From JALHNI01 sp044226365 (GTDB taxonomy: Bacteria > Acidobacteriota > Terriglobia > Bryobacterales > Bryobacteraceae): 64,000 nt of DNA. Under the pieces are notes generated by a model. It was not told the DNA's origin, ran no database searches, and worked only from the letters and a program-made list of their open reading frames with translations. Shown piece by piece: positions 53,257 to 61,046 of this stretch. Both the position numbers and the translations under genes were made by a program. The stretch's first letter is position 1. Each line of letters starts with the position of its first letter. Location: contig JBGAHE010000029.1 of assembly GCA_044226365.1 (NCBI GenBank), positions 1 to 64,000 of the forward strand. Reading direction: 5' to 3'.

Positions 53257-54168
53257 ATGCACCGTTTGCTCTGGCTGTTGCCCGTCCTGCTGCTGGCCAA
53301 GGATCCGAACCGCGAGGAGTGGCAGCAACTCTTCAACGGCAAGAACCTCAAAGGCTGGACCCCGAAGATCCGCGGCTCAGAGCCCGGCGTCAACTTCGGC
53401 AAGACCTTCCGCGTGGAGAAAGGCCTCCTCAAAGTCGCCTACGACCAGTACGACGCCTTCAACGAGCGCTTCGGCCATCTCTTCTACAAGGACAACTTCT
53501 CGTATTACGTCATCGCCGTCGAGTACCGCTTCGTCGGCGAGCAGGCCAAAGGCGGCCCCAATTGGGCCCTCCGCAACAGCGGCATCATGGTCCACGGCCA
53601 GCCCGCCGCCACCATGACTAAGAATCAGGATTTCCCCGTCTCCATCGAAGTCCAGTTACTCGGCGGCAATGGGAAGGACCCGCGCACCACTGCCAACCTC
53701 TGCACTCCCGGCACCAACGTCGAACGCGACGGCAAGCTCTTCACCCCGCATTGCCTCAATTCCACGTCCAAGACCTTCCACGGCGATCAATGGGTGCGCG
53801 TCGAAGCCCGCGTCCTCGGCAACGAACGCATCGAACACCGCGTCAACGGCGAACTCGTCCTCAGCTACGACCGTCCTCAACTGGGCGGCGGCAACGTCAA
53901 GGACGCCATCGCCGAATGGACCCAGGCCGGCAAAATGCTCACCGAAGGGTCCATCTCGCTCCAAAGCGAAAGCCACCCCGTCGAGTTCCGCAAAGTCGAG
54001 TTAGCTACGACCGTCCTCAACTGGGCGGCGGCAACGTCAAGGAGCCATCGCCGAATGGACCCAGGTTGGCAAAATGCTCAACCTCCAGGGTCGAGTTGCA
54101 TGGATCCGAAGGCTAAGAACTTCAAGTCGTATTACGTCAAGGCCGACAACGCCGCCTGTAAGTTCTAG
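53257..54168 (+). CDS. DUF1080 (3-keto-disaccharide hydrolase-like) protein with duplicated 3' segment
   Basis: 303 residues from ATG 53257 (HRLLWLLPVLLLAKDP, signal peptide); the frame extends upstream but only into the divergent promoter region. The DUF1080 concanavalin-like domain is clear: WQQLFNGKNLKGWTPK, FGHLFYKDNFSYYVIAVEYRF, NSGIMVHGQ, SIEVQLLGG, VRVEARVLGNERIEHRVNGE, GSISLQSESHPVEFRKVEL. A 77-bp copy of 53863-53940 is inserted after it and read in a different frame, giving ~30 foreign residues before the native tail CMDPKAKNFKSYYVKADN. The enzyme is probably exported and acts on a saccharide; the altered end may or may not affect it. Convergent with the SMP-30 gene by a CTAG overlap. 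Confidence 0.85.
   Translation: MHRLLWLLPVLLLAKDPNREEWQQLFNGKNLKGWTPKIRGSEPGVNFGKTFRVEKGLLKVAYDQYDAFNERFGHLFYKDNFSYYVIAVEYRFVGEQAKGGPNWALRNSGIMVHGQPAATMTKNQDFPVSIEVQLLGGNGKDPRTTANLCTPGTNVERDGKLFTPHCLNSTSKTFHGDQWVRVEARVLGNERIEHRVNGELVLSYDRPQLGGGNVKDAIAEWTQAGKMLTEGSISLQSESHPVEFRKVELATTVLNWAAATSRSHRRMDPGWQNAQPPGSSCMDPKAKNFKSYYVKADNAACKF
53863..54079 (+). repeat. 77/78-bp direct duplication within the DUF1080 gene
   Basis: Copy 1 is 53863-53940 and copy 2 is 54003-54079. They differ by one deleted C (AAGGACGCC versus AAGGAGCC) and by CC to TT in GGCCGG/GGTTGG. Copy 2 is flanked by GTCGAGTT at 53995-54002 and 54090-54097, and a third GTCGAGTT lies at 53980-53987, consistent with slippage or template switching at that 8-mer. 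Copy 2 is read one frame off copy 1. Confidence 0.9.
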
Positions 54169-55085
54169 CGCTTCGCCTTCGTGCGCGTCTCCACCGCATA
54201 AAGCGACTTCCGCGCCGTCAGAAACAGCGTGTGTCCGCCCTTGCCGCCGAACGCCAGATTCGCCGCGGACTCAGGCAGCAGGATGCGCGCAATCAGTTGG
54301 CCTTCCGGCGTAAACACCTGCGCGCCATCGCCCGAGCTGGACCACAGCCGGCCCGCTTCATCCACGCGAATGCCGTCCGGCCCACCTTTATCGATCACCA
54401 CAAACACGCGCCCGTTCGCCAGCGTTCCGTCGCTCTTCACCTCGAACACGCGGATATGGTGCGGGCGGCCCGAATCGGCTACATACAGCTTCGACTCGTC
54501 GGGCGAGAAGCACAGGCCATTCGGCTTATCGAAATCCTTCACGACGGCTGTGATCTTCCGCGACGCGGGGTCAAAGCGATAAACATAATTGCCCGGCTGC
54601 TCCTTCGTCCGGCCGCTCAAACCGTAGTCCGGATCCGTGAACCAGATCGTCCCATCGGACTTCACCACCGCATCGTTCGGCGAACTTAGCCGCTTGCCTT
54701 CGAAGGTCTCCACCAGATTGGTCACCTTGCCGTCGCTCTCGGTCCGCGTGATGCGCCCCGCATGCTCCGCGCTGATCAGCCGCCCTTCGCGGTCCAGCGT
54801 ATTGCCGTTCGTATTGTTCGATGGCTTCCGGAACGTCTGCAATCCGCCCTTGGCATCCCAGCGCTTCAGCTCATTCGCGGGAATATCGCTGAACACCAGA
54901 AAGCCCTCGCGCATCCACACGGGCCCTTCGATGAACTGCATGTCCGTCGCCAGGCGCGTCACCTTGGCATTCTTCTTGAAGATCTTTTTGAACGCGGCTT
55001 CGTCTTTTACTTCGAAGTCAGCGGCGAAGGCTCCGGCCGCGCCGGCAAGGGCGAACAGGGTGAGGGATCGCAGGAGGACGTGCAT
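54165..55085 (-). CDS. SMP-30/gluconolactonase/LRE-family protein
   Basis: 306 residues with a signal peptide (LLRSLTLFALAGAAGAFA). Six-bladed propeller signatures are FIEGPVWMREGFLVFSDIPANELKRWD, GNTLDREGRLISAEH, SSPNDAVVKSDGTIWFTDPDYGL, PNGLCFSPDESKLYVADSG, and GGPDGIRVDEAGRLWSSSGDG, with Glu, Asn and Asp at the usual metal ligands. The reaction is hydrolysis of a sugar lactone in the periplasm. The 3' end overlaps that of the DUF1080 gene by CTAG. The 5' end lies inside the 3' end of the HD-GYP gene. Confidence 0.9.
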   Translation of the reverse strand: MHVLLRSLTLFALAGAAGAFAADFEVKDEAAFKKIFKKNAKVTRLATDMQFIEGPVWMREGFLVFSDIPANELKRWDAKGGLQTFRKPSNNTNGNTLDREGRLISAEHAGRITRTESDGKVTNLVETFEGKRLSSPNDAVVKSDGTIWFTDPDYGLSGRTKEQPGNYVYRFDPASRKITAVVKDFDKPNGLCFSPDESKLYVADSGRPHHIRVFEVKSDGTLANGRVFVVIDKGGPDGIRVDEAGRLWSSSGDGAQVFTPEGQLIARILLPESAANLAFGGKGGHTLFLTARKSLYAVETRTKAKR

Positions 55086-56470
55086 GGTGCAGCTATCGTA
55101 TCAACACGGCCCACTTGCTGGCCCAACTGCGGCAGACCGGAGCCGTTGGTATCGATCAGCGCCTGCACGCAGTCCTCGTCGAGCGCGTGCGGAGCGTCGC
55201 GCCGCAGCAAGCCGAACACATGATCGATCGGCAACGCGTCCCGATACGGGCGCTGCGCGGCCAACGCGTCGAAGATATCGGCCACCACCAGAATGCGCGC
55301 CGGCAGCGACATGTCCTTCGCCCCCAGGTTGCGGAAGTAGCCCGTGCCGTCCAGCTTCTCGTGATGCGTCGCCGCCAGTTCCGCTTGCTCGGTAAAGCCT
55401 GGCACCCGCCGCAGTACTTCCAGCGAGTAAGCCGGATGATGCCGCACCACGCGCCATTCGTCCTCGGTCAGTTGGCCCGGCTTTTCGAGAATCGCGTTCG
55501 ACACGCTTAACTTGCCGATGTCGTGCAGCAACGCCGCCTGCCGCAGTTGCTGCCGCTCGCCGTCCGGCAGTCCCAGCCGCCTGGCGATCGCCTCGGCGGC
55601 CGCGGCCACCCCCAACGAATGCCGGTACGTGAACGGACTCTTCGCATCCACAATGTCTGCGAACGCCAGGCAAATCTGATCCAGCGTCTGTTCGCCGAGG
55701 AGTCGCCGGTCCCGCTGGGGATCGATCGCCCCCACCCAATCGCCCGAGAGCGCCAGCTCATGAAACAGCTCGCCGCGTTCGTGCAACGACACCGCCGCCC
55801 GCACCAACTCCGGATCGAACCAGCGTCCGCTGCGCCCTCGCGCCATGCGGATCGCCTCGGCCGGCGTGCGCTTGGTGTGGAAGATTTCGAGATTCTGCGC
55901 CAGACTCAAAATACGGGAAAACAGCGGAATCGCCCGGCCGCGCAGCCCGTGCGGGTACCCCACGCCGTTCCAATGCTCGTCCAGCGAGTAAATTGCCTCA
56001 GCCGTCGCCTCCGATAGCCCCAGCCGCCGCGCAATGCCCGCCCCGCGATGACACCGCACCTGGATCATGCCCAACGCATTCTCCCGGCTGTTCTGTGCCA
56101 GCTCGAAAATACCCCGCACCCGCTCCAGAAAGGGCGCTCCCCGCCGCACATGTCCCAGCGCGTACTGCAGAGTCTCCCAACCCACACGTGTCCAGTCGGT
56201 CGACTTCACCGCCTGCTTGGCCGCGATCTCGTCGCTGCCCATGATCTGGTACATCCGCGATGCATTGCTGCTGCAACCGGCGTCCTTCAGCAGTAAAGCG
56301 TAGTAGAGGTCGGCGCGTTCGCCGTCGCTCAGCCCGATCTCCCGCGCGATCCGCATCCCCAAAACGCAACTGCGGGCCGCATGGCCCACCGGATGACCTT
56401 CGCTCGTTAAATCTAGGGCGTAAGAAAATGCCGCCAGCACATCGGCCACTCGCGGCTGTTCAACCTGCAT
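55007..56470 (-). CDS. HD-GYP-type protein with two HD-like domains
   Basis: About 487 residues from ATG 56470; the frame starts from TTG 56500. The second half is a full HD-GYP-like module: RHSLGVAAAAEAIARRLGLPDGERQQLRQAALLHDIGKLSVSNAILEKPG, HHPAYSLEVL, HHEKLDGTGYFRNL, ILVVADIFDALAAQRPYRDAL. The family GYP is changed to DGTGY. The first half is a related HD-like domain lacking the HD pair (YYALLLKDAGCSS) but keeping DEHWNGVGYPHGL, so it is probably a non-catalytic sensor copy. Likely a c-di-GMP or nucleotide phosphohydrolase. The last 79 bp overlap the SMP-30 start out of frame and give a Pro/Ser-rich tail that may be dispensable. Confidence 0.82.
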   Translation of the reverse strand: MQVEQPRVADVLAAFSYALDLTSEGHPVGHAARSCVLGMRIAREIGLSDGERADLYYALLLKDAGCSSNASRMYQIMGSDEIAAKQAVKSTDWTRVGWETLQYALGHVRRGAPFLERVRGIFELAQNSRENALGMIQVRCHRGAGIARRLGLSEATAEAIYSLDEHWNGVGYPHGLRGRAIPLFSRILSLAQNLEIFHTKRTPAEAIRMARGRSGRWFDPELVRAAVSLHERGELFHELALSGDWVGAIDPQRDRRLLGEQTLDQICLAFADIVDAKSPFTYRHSLGVAAAAEAIARRLGLPDGERQQLRQAALLHDIGKLSVSNAILEKPGQLTEDEWRVVRHHPAYSLEVLRRVPGFTEQAELAATHHEKLDGTGYFRNLGAKDMSLPARILVVADIFDALAAQRPYRDALPIDHVFGLLRRDAPHALDEDCVQALIDTNGSGLPQLGQQVGRVDTIAAPCTSSCDPSPCSPLPARPEPSPLTSK

Positions 56471-56550
56471 CCCTAGTTCTATCGGTCCGCTTCCAACCAA
56501 TCTGAAGGCTTCCTCTGCACAATCGGCTGGAAAGTGTCGATAGTTCCGCT

Positions 56551-57126
56551 GTGGATATCCGCGACCTCGCCCGGAACCCCCAATCGACGGGCTCCCTCCG
56601 GGCCATTTTCTGGGCCAATTTAAAAGATGAAGCAGAAGTGAACGACGCCGCCCGCTTCGGCTATTACGCCTGCCTCTTCATCTGCCTCACCACCTTTTTC
56701 GCCATGCTGATCGGCGGCACCTTGCTCGCCGCACTTGTTGATATCTTCTTCTTCTTTATGGCCGGGCTCGGCATCCGCCAACACTCGCGCCTCGCCGCCG
56801 TCTCCGCCGTCGGACTCTTCGCCGTGGAAAAGCTGGTGACGCTCGCCAGTGGCCAGGTCGGCTTCCTGACCTTGGTCACTTTGCCCATGGGTCTCATCCT
56901 GCTGAACGCCGCGCGTGCCGCCTACGTCGCGCCCCAATTCCCGGCCATCCAGCAGCCAATGGCGAACCCGCCCGCCGCCGAACCACAGGATTGGTTAGCC
57001 CGCGTGGAGCGTCTGGCCTGGAGTCTCTGGCCTCGTCTGCAGCTTGCCTTCAAGTTCTATGTCGCGGGGATGATCGTGCTGTTTCTGGTGGGGATGATCG
57101 TGCGCCGCATGGGCTTGGTGGACTAA
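56551..57126 (+). CDS. Small multi-pass membrane protein, function unknown
   Basis: 191 residues from a GTG start. Three to four hydrophobic helices: ~35-70 (YYACLFICLTTFFAMLIGGTLLAALVDIFFFFMAG), ~80-112 (AVSAVGLFAVEKLVTLASGQVGFLTLVTLPMGLILLNAARAAYV) and a C-terminal ~165-185 (FKFYVAGMIVLFLVGMIV). The stretch between has Pro-rich sequence (QQPMANPPAAEPQDW). No recognised family. It stands alone between the divergent HD-GYP gene and the hairpin at 57137. Confidence 0.6.
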   Translation: MDIRDLARNPQSTGSLRAIFWANLKDEAEVNDAARFGYYACLFICLTTFFAMLIGGTLLAALVDIFFFFMAGLGIRQHSRLAAVSAVGLFAVEKLVTLASGQVGFLTLVTLPMGLILLNAARAAYVAPQFPAIQQPMANPPAAEPQDWLARVERLAWSLWPRLQLAFKFYVAGMIVLFLVGMIVRRMGLVD

Positions 57127-57129
57127 GCG

Positions 57130-57164
57130 AAAAAAAGGCCAGCGCTAGGGTGAGTGCGCTGGCC
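57130..57164 (-). terminator. Hairpin GGCCAGCGC-N10-GCGCTGGCC with A-tract on its left
   Basis: A perfect 9-bp stem with a 10-nt loop, preceded on the + strand by eight consecutive A's (57130-57137 region). Read leftward this is a textbook intrinsic terminator (stem plus T-run), but no leftward gene lies to its right before 57383. It also sits just after the rightward gene ending at 57126. Confidence 0.5.
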
Positions 57165-57246
57165 TGGTTCCCTCAGGTTACGGGGTTGGAGGAATGTTCA
57201 CGCCTCTCTTAGTGCAAACTGCGTACCAAACCTAAGTCCTTGAAAA

Positions 57247-57306
57247 TAGGACTACCGTCCTAGCCGAAAGGGACATTCTGTCCACCTCACCCGACAAACT
57301 GTCCAC
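57247..57306. promoter_or_regulatory. Cluster of three inverted repeats upstream of the ABC efflux operon
   Basis: TAGGAC-TACC-GTCCTA (57247-57262), GGACA-TTC-TGTCC (57271-57283) and GACA-AAC-TGTC (57293-57303). The last two carry the octamer CTGTCCAC at 57278 and 57299, exactly 21 bp apart (two helical turns). They lie ~80-135 bp before the operon start. This spacing suits a dimeric activator or repressor binding on one face of the helix. A possible sigma54-like GG-N10-GC pair is at 57334-57347 but matches poorly. Confidence 0.55.
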
Positions 57307-57382
57307 TTTTAGGGACGAAATGGTCGCCAATTCGGGAATCTGCCTGCCATAATGGGGATCTTCCCGAGATGGAGGCATCTTC

Positions 57383-58543
57383 ATGTTGAAGCACCTGCCC
57401 TTGATTTTTAAGAACACCTTGCGCAATAAGCGCCGGAGTATTCTCACCATCCTGAGCATCGCCGCGTCTCTTTGCCTGCTGGGTTTCTTACTCGCCGTCT
57501 ACAACATGTTCTATTTCGAGGGCACCGGCGAACAGCAGGCCTTGCGCCTCATCGTCCGGAACCGCGTCTCGCTCGCCCGCCCCTTGGCCCGTTCGTATCA
57601 GGCCCGCATTGCCCAGGTGCCCGGCGTTGTTCAGGCCACCATCTTTCAATGGTTTGGCGGCGTCTATAAAGACGCCCGCGACCCCGCCAACTTCTTCGGC
57701 CGCTTCGCCGTCGAGCCCGAAAAGTTCCTGCAGGTCTATCCGGACTACAAAGTTCCGCCGGAGGAGTATAAGGCGTTCCTCTCCGAACGCTCGTCCTGCA
57801 TCGTCGGCCGCAAACTGGCCAAGCGTCATGACTTCAAAATTGGCCAGCGCGTCACGCTCGTCGGCGACATCTTTCCGGTCACCCTCAACCTCATCATTCG
57901 CGGCATCTACGACAGCGAACGCGACAACGAGAACATGGTCTTCCACTACGACTATCTGAACGAAAGTCTCTCTGGCGGCATGAAAGATACGGTCAGCACC
58001 TTTATTCTCCGCATGGCCAGCCCCGACGATGCCACGCGCATCTCCCAAGCCGTCGACGCCATGTTCCGCAACGCGCCGCTCCAAACCAAAACCGAAACCG
58101 AGCGCGCCTTTGAGCTCAGCTTCCTGAGCTTCCTCGGCAACGTCAAAGCGTTTCTGTTCTCGATCTGCGCCGCCATTACCTTCACCGTTTTGCTGGTCTC
58201 CGGCAACACCATGGCCATGACGGTCCGCGAGCGCATCAAAGAGGTCGGCATCTTAAAGACGCTCGGCTTCACCAACGGCAAGATCCTCTCCATCCTGCTA
58301 GGCGAGTCCGTCCTCATCTCGCTGCTCGGCGGCATCGTCGGCCTCGCCCTCACGGTCCTGCTCTGCGCCTGGATGCGCGAGATGCCCTCCACTATGGCCG
58401 ATATGACGCGGTTGCGCACGCCCGCGTGGGTCCTCACCACTTCGCTGGCCGTCGCCGTCGTCATCGGCTTCGTCAGTTCCATCATTCCGGCTTACTCCGC
58501 CTCCCGCCGTCCCATCATCGAAGCCATGCGGGTGACCGAATAA
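57383..58543 (+). CDS. ABC transporter permease, FtsX/MacB type (1)
   Basis: 386 residues. Four helices: ~18-40 (SILTILSIAASLCLLGFLLAVY), ~250-275 (VKAFLFSICAAITFTVLLVSGNTMAM), ~300-330 (ILLGESVLISLLGGIVGLALTVLLCAW) and ~355-378 (LTTSLAVAVVIGFVSSIIPAYSASR), with a large periplasmic domain between helix 1 and helix 2. VRERIKEVGILKTLGF is the FtsX coupling motif that contacts the ATPase. The arrangement is that of MacB/LolC-type mechanotransmission exporters. First gene of a compact four-gene operon; the next start is 1 bp after its stop. Confidence 0.93.
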   Translation: MLKHLPLIFKNTLRNKRRSILTILSIAASLCLLGFLLAVYNMFYFEGTGEQQALRLIVRNRVSLARPLARSYQARIAQVPGVVQATIFQWFGGVYKDARDPANFFGRFAVEPEKFLQVYPDYKVPPEEYKAFLSERSSCIVGRKLAKRHDFKIGQRVTLVGDIFPVTLNLIIRGIYDSERDNENMVFHYDYLNESLSGGMKDTVSTFILRMASPDDATRISQAVDAMFRNAPLQTKTETERAFELSFLSFLGNVKAFLFSICAAITFTVLLVSGNTMAMTVRERIKEVGILKTLGFTNGKILSILLGESVLISLLGGIVGLALTVLLCAWMREMPSTMADMTRLRTPAWVLTTSLAVAVVIGFVSSIIPAYSASRRPIIEAMRVTE

Positions 58544-58544
58544 A

Positions 58545-59705
58545 ATGGCTCTGCCCCTCACTTACAACTGGCGCAACTTACTCGCCCGCAAAACCACCAC
58601 CCTGATGACCGCTTTGGGCATCGGCCTCACCGTGGCCGTTCTGCTGGCCACCGCCGCCATGGTCAATGGCCTGCAGACCTCGCTCACCTCCACCGCGGAC
58701 CCGCTCAACCTCATCATCATGCGCAAGGGCTCCACGGCCGAGCTCAACTCGAACAAGTCGCCTGAGGACTACCAGATCGTCAAAGTGAAGCGCGGCGTTG
58801 CCAAAGGGCCCAATGGTGAGCCTCTGGCCTCGCTCGAGTTAGTCACCGTCGTCGTCCTCGAAGGAGAAGCCGGCCAGATCAACATCACCGCCCGGGGCCT
58901 CACGCCGCAAGGCTGGCTCCTGCGTCCGCACGTCAGGATCGTCGAGGGCCGCCAGTTTCAGCCCGGCCGTCGCGAGATTGTCGTCGGCAAAGGCGTCGCC
59001 AACCGCTATCCCTCCGCTCGCCTCGGCGGCTCCATCGACTTTGGCCGCGGCCCCTGGCAAGTGGTCGGTGTGATGGATGCCGGCCGCTCCGCCGCCAATA
59101 GCGAGCTCTTCTGCGATTTGAACCAACTCGCCGCTGACCAGAACCGCGAAACTGCCTTGTCCAGCATCCTCGTCCGCGCGACTGACGAAGTCACGCTTCA
59201 GGCCCTGGCCAACGATCTCACCACCGACCCGCGCTTGAACGCCGACGCTCCCACCGAAGCCGCCTATTACGCCAGCCAAACCCAGTCCGCCGCGCCCCTC
59301 CAGTTCATCGGTACGTTCGTCGCGGTCATCATGGCCATCGGCTCCTGCTTCGCCGCCATGAACACGATGTATGCGGCAGTCGCCCGCCGCGCCGCCGAGA
59401 TCGGCACCCTGCGCGTCTTGGGCTTTTCGAAGGGGGGCATCCTCGTCAGTTTCTTTCTCGAAAGCTTATTACTCAGTCTGGTGGGCGGCATTCTCGGTTG
59501 CCTGTTAGTGCTTCCGCTCAATAACCTCGAAACCGGCATCGGTAACTTTGTCACCTTCTCTGAAATTACTTTCGGCTTTGAAATTACCCCTCAACTGATG
59601 CTCACCGGCATCGCTTTTGCCCTTTTCATGGGCGCCATCGGCGGACTCTTCCCCGCCGCCACCGCCGCTCGCAAGGAGATTCTCACCGCCCTCCGGCAGG
59701 TGTAA
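58545..59705 (+). CDS. ABC transporter permease, FtsX/MacB type (2)
   Basis: 386 residues, same topology as its neighbour: helix 1 ~14-36 (TTLMTALGIGLTVAVLLATAAMV), periplasmic core ~40-250, then helices at ~260-285 (FIGTFVAVIMAIGSCFAAMNTMYA), ~307-335 (FFLESLLLSLVGGILGCLLVL) and ~353-376 (LTGIAFALFMGAIGGLFPA). VARRAAEIGTLRVLGF is the coupling motif. The two permeases probably form a heterodimer with the ATPase encoded two genes on. Equal length suggests an old duplication. Confidence 0.93.
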   Translation: MALPLTYNWRNLLARKTTTLMTALGIGLTVAVLLATAAMVNGLQTSLTSTADPLNLIIMRKGSTAELNSNKSPEDYQIVKVKRGVAKGPNGEPLASLELVTVVVLEGEAGQINITARGLTPQGWLLRPHVRIVEGRQFQPGRREIVVGKGVANRYPSARLGGSIDFGRGPWQVVGVMDAGRSAANSELFCDLNQLAADQNRETALSSILVRATDEVTLQALANDLTTDPRLNADAPTEAAYYASQTQSAAPLQFIGTFVAVIMAIGSCFAAMNTMYAAVARRAAEIGTLRVLGFSKGGILVSFFLESLLLSLVGGILGCLLVLPLNNLETGIGNFVTFSEITFGFEITPQLMLTGIAFALFMGAIGGLFPAATAARKEILTALRQV

Positions 59706-59714
59706 GGACCAACG

Positions 59715-61046
59715 ATGGCTGCTGATTTAGACGGACTGCGGATTGACCGCTCTCTGAAACAAGGCCGCTCCAACTGGGCCACCAAATGGATCGTCATCGG
59801 CGTCGTGCTCTTTCTGCTCCTGGGCGCCGGCGTTACCCTTTCTTCCAAGCTCAACGCCGCTCTCGAAGTGCGCACCGCGCGCGCCGTTGCCGAGTCGAGT
59901 GGTGCGGCCGGCCCCACCGGCGAAGTCATCCTGAATGCCACCGGCTACATCGTCGCCCACCACAAGATTCAGCTCGCCTCCAAGGTCGTCGGCAAAGTCG
60001 CCTGGATCGGCGTGGAGAAGGGCGACCGGGTCAGCCAGGGGCAAGTGATTGTCCGCCTCGAAGACGACGAATACCGCGCGCAGTTAGCCCAGGCCAAAGG
60101 ACAGCTGGCCGCTCTCGAAGCCCGGCGTCTCGAGTTATCCAATGGCTCGCGTCCTGAAGAAATCGCCGTAGCCAAAGCCAACCTCGACCAGGCCCAAGCC
60201 GACCTCGAGAACGCCCGCCTCACGCTCGAACGCACGCGCAAACTGGTCGCCGAAGGCGTCATCGCGAAACAGCAGTTGGACGACGCTCAAGCCCGTTACG
60301 ACGGCTTCGTCGCCCGCGTCGCTTCCCTCGAGCGTTCGCACGAACTCGTCCGCCTCGGGCCTCGCCGCGAGATTGCCCAGCAGGTGGACGGACAGATCGC
60401 CGAAGCGAAAGGCCGCCTCGCCTTCTACGAAACCCAGTTGAATAACACCGTCATCCGCGCACCCATCCGCGGCACGATTCTCGAACGCGTCGTCGAGCGC
60501 GGCGAGTTCGTCACCACCGGCTTCGTCGGCGATCGTGGCGCCAAAGGTTACGTCGTCTCCATGGCCGACCTCGATGACTTACAAGTCGAGTTAGACATCA
60601 ACCAGAACGACTTCGCCCGCCTCGGCGACAAACAGAAAGCCGTCATCACCACCGACGCTTACCCCGACCGGAAGTATCACGGCGTGATTGAAGAAATTTC
60701 GCCCGAAGCCAATCGCCAAAAGGCGACCGTGCAGGTGAAGGTGAAAGTCCAGGATCCGGACTCCTACCTGCGCCCCGAAATGAACGCCAGCGTCGCCTTC
60801 ATCAGCGATGAAAAGAAAGGCAGCGCTCCCGCCTCTGGCGGCGCTGTTTACGCCCCCGCCGCGGCCATTCGTGAAGGCGCCGTCTTTGTCGCCGTCAACG
60901 GCAAAGCCGTCCGCCGCCCCGTGAAAACCGGCACCATGAATTCCCTCGGCATCCGCATCGAAGATGGCCTCATCGGGGGCGAAGACCTGATCCTGAACCC
61001 GCCCGCCGACCTCAAAGACGGCGCGAAGATTGTGGTGGTGAAATGA
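59715..61046 (+). CDS. Efflux periplasmic adaptor (HlyD/MacA-type membrane fusion protein)
   Basis: 443 residues. One N-terminal helix (~24-45, KWIVIGVVLFLLLGAGVTL). A lipoyl-like domain is split around a long coiled-coil hairpin (~110-230: AQAKGQLAALEARRLEL, AKANLDQAQADLENARLTLERTRKLVAEGVIAKQQLDDAQARYD). The beta-barrel region follows (IRAPIRGTILERVVERGEFV, VSMADLDDLQVELDINQNDFARL, YHGVIEEISPEANRQKATVQVKVKV). It spans the periplasm and would link the permeases to an outer-membrane channel, which is not encoded here. Its stop overlaps the ATPase start (ATGA). Confidence 0.92.
   Translation: MAADLDGLRIDRSLKQGRSNWATKWIVIGVVLFLLLGAGVTLSSKLNAALEVRTARAVAESSGAAGPTGEVILNATGYIVAHHKIQLASKVVGKVAWIGVEKGDRVSQGQVIVRLEDDEYRAQLAQAKGQLAALEARRLELSNGSRPEEIAVAKANLDQAQADLENARLTLERTRKLVAEGVIAKQQLDDAQARYDGFVARVASLERSHELVRLGPRREIAQQVDGQIAEAKGRLAFYETQLNNTVIRAPIRGTILERVVERGEFVTTGFVGDRGAKGYVVSMADLDDLQVELDINQNDFARLGDKQKAVITTDAYPDRKYHGVIEEISPEANRQKATVQVKVKVQDPDSYLRPEMNASVAFISDEKKGSAPASGGAVYAPAAAIREGAVFVAVNGKAVRRPVKTGTMNSLGIRIEDGLIGGEDLILNPPADLKDGAKIVVVK

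Noticed and set aside
57232..57459. 75-codon leftward frame at the ABC operon promoter
   Set aside because: Basic product with no family; it overlaps the permease start. Mentioned only because a leftward terminator lies nearby.
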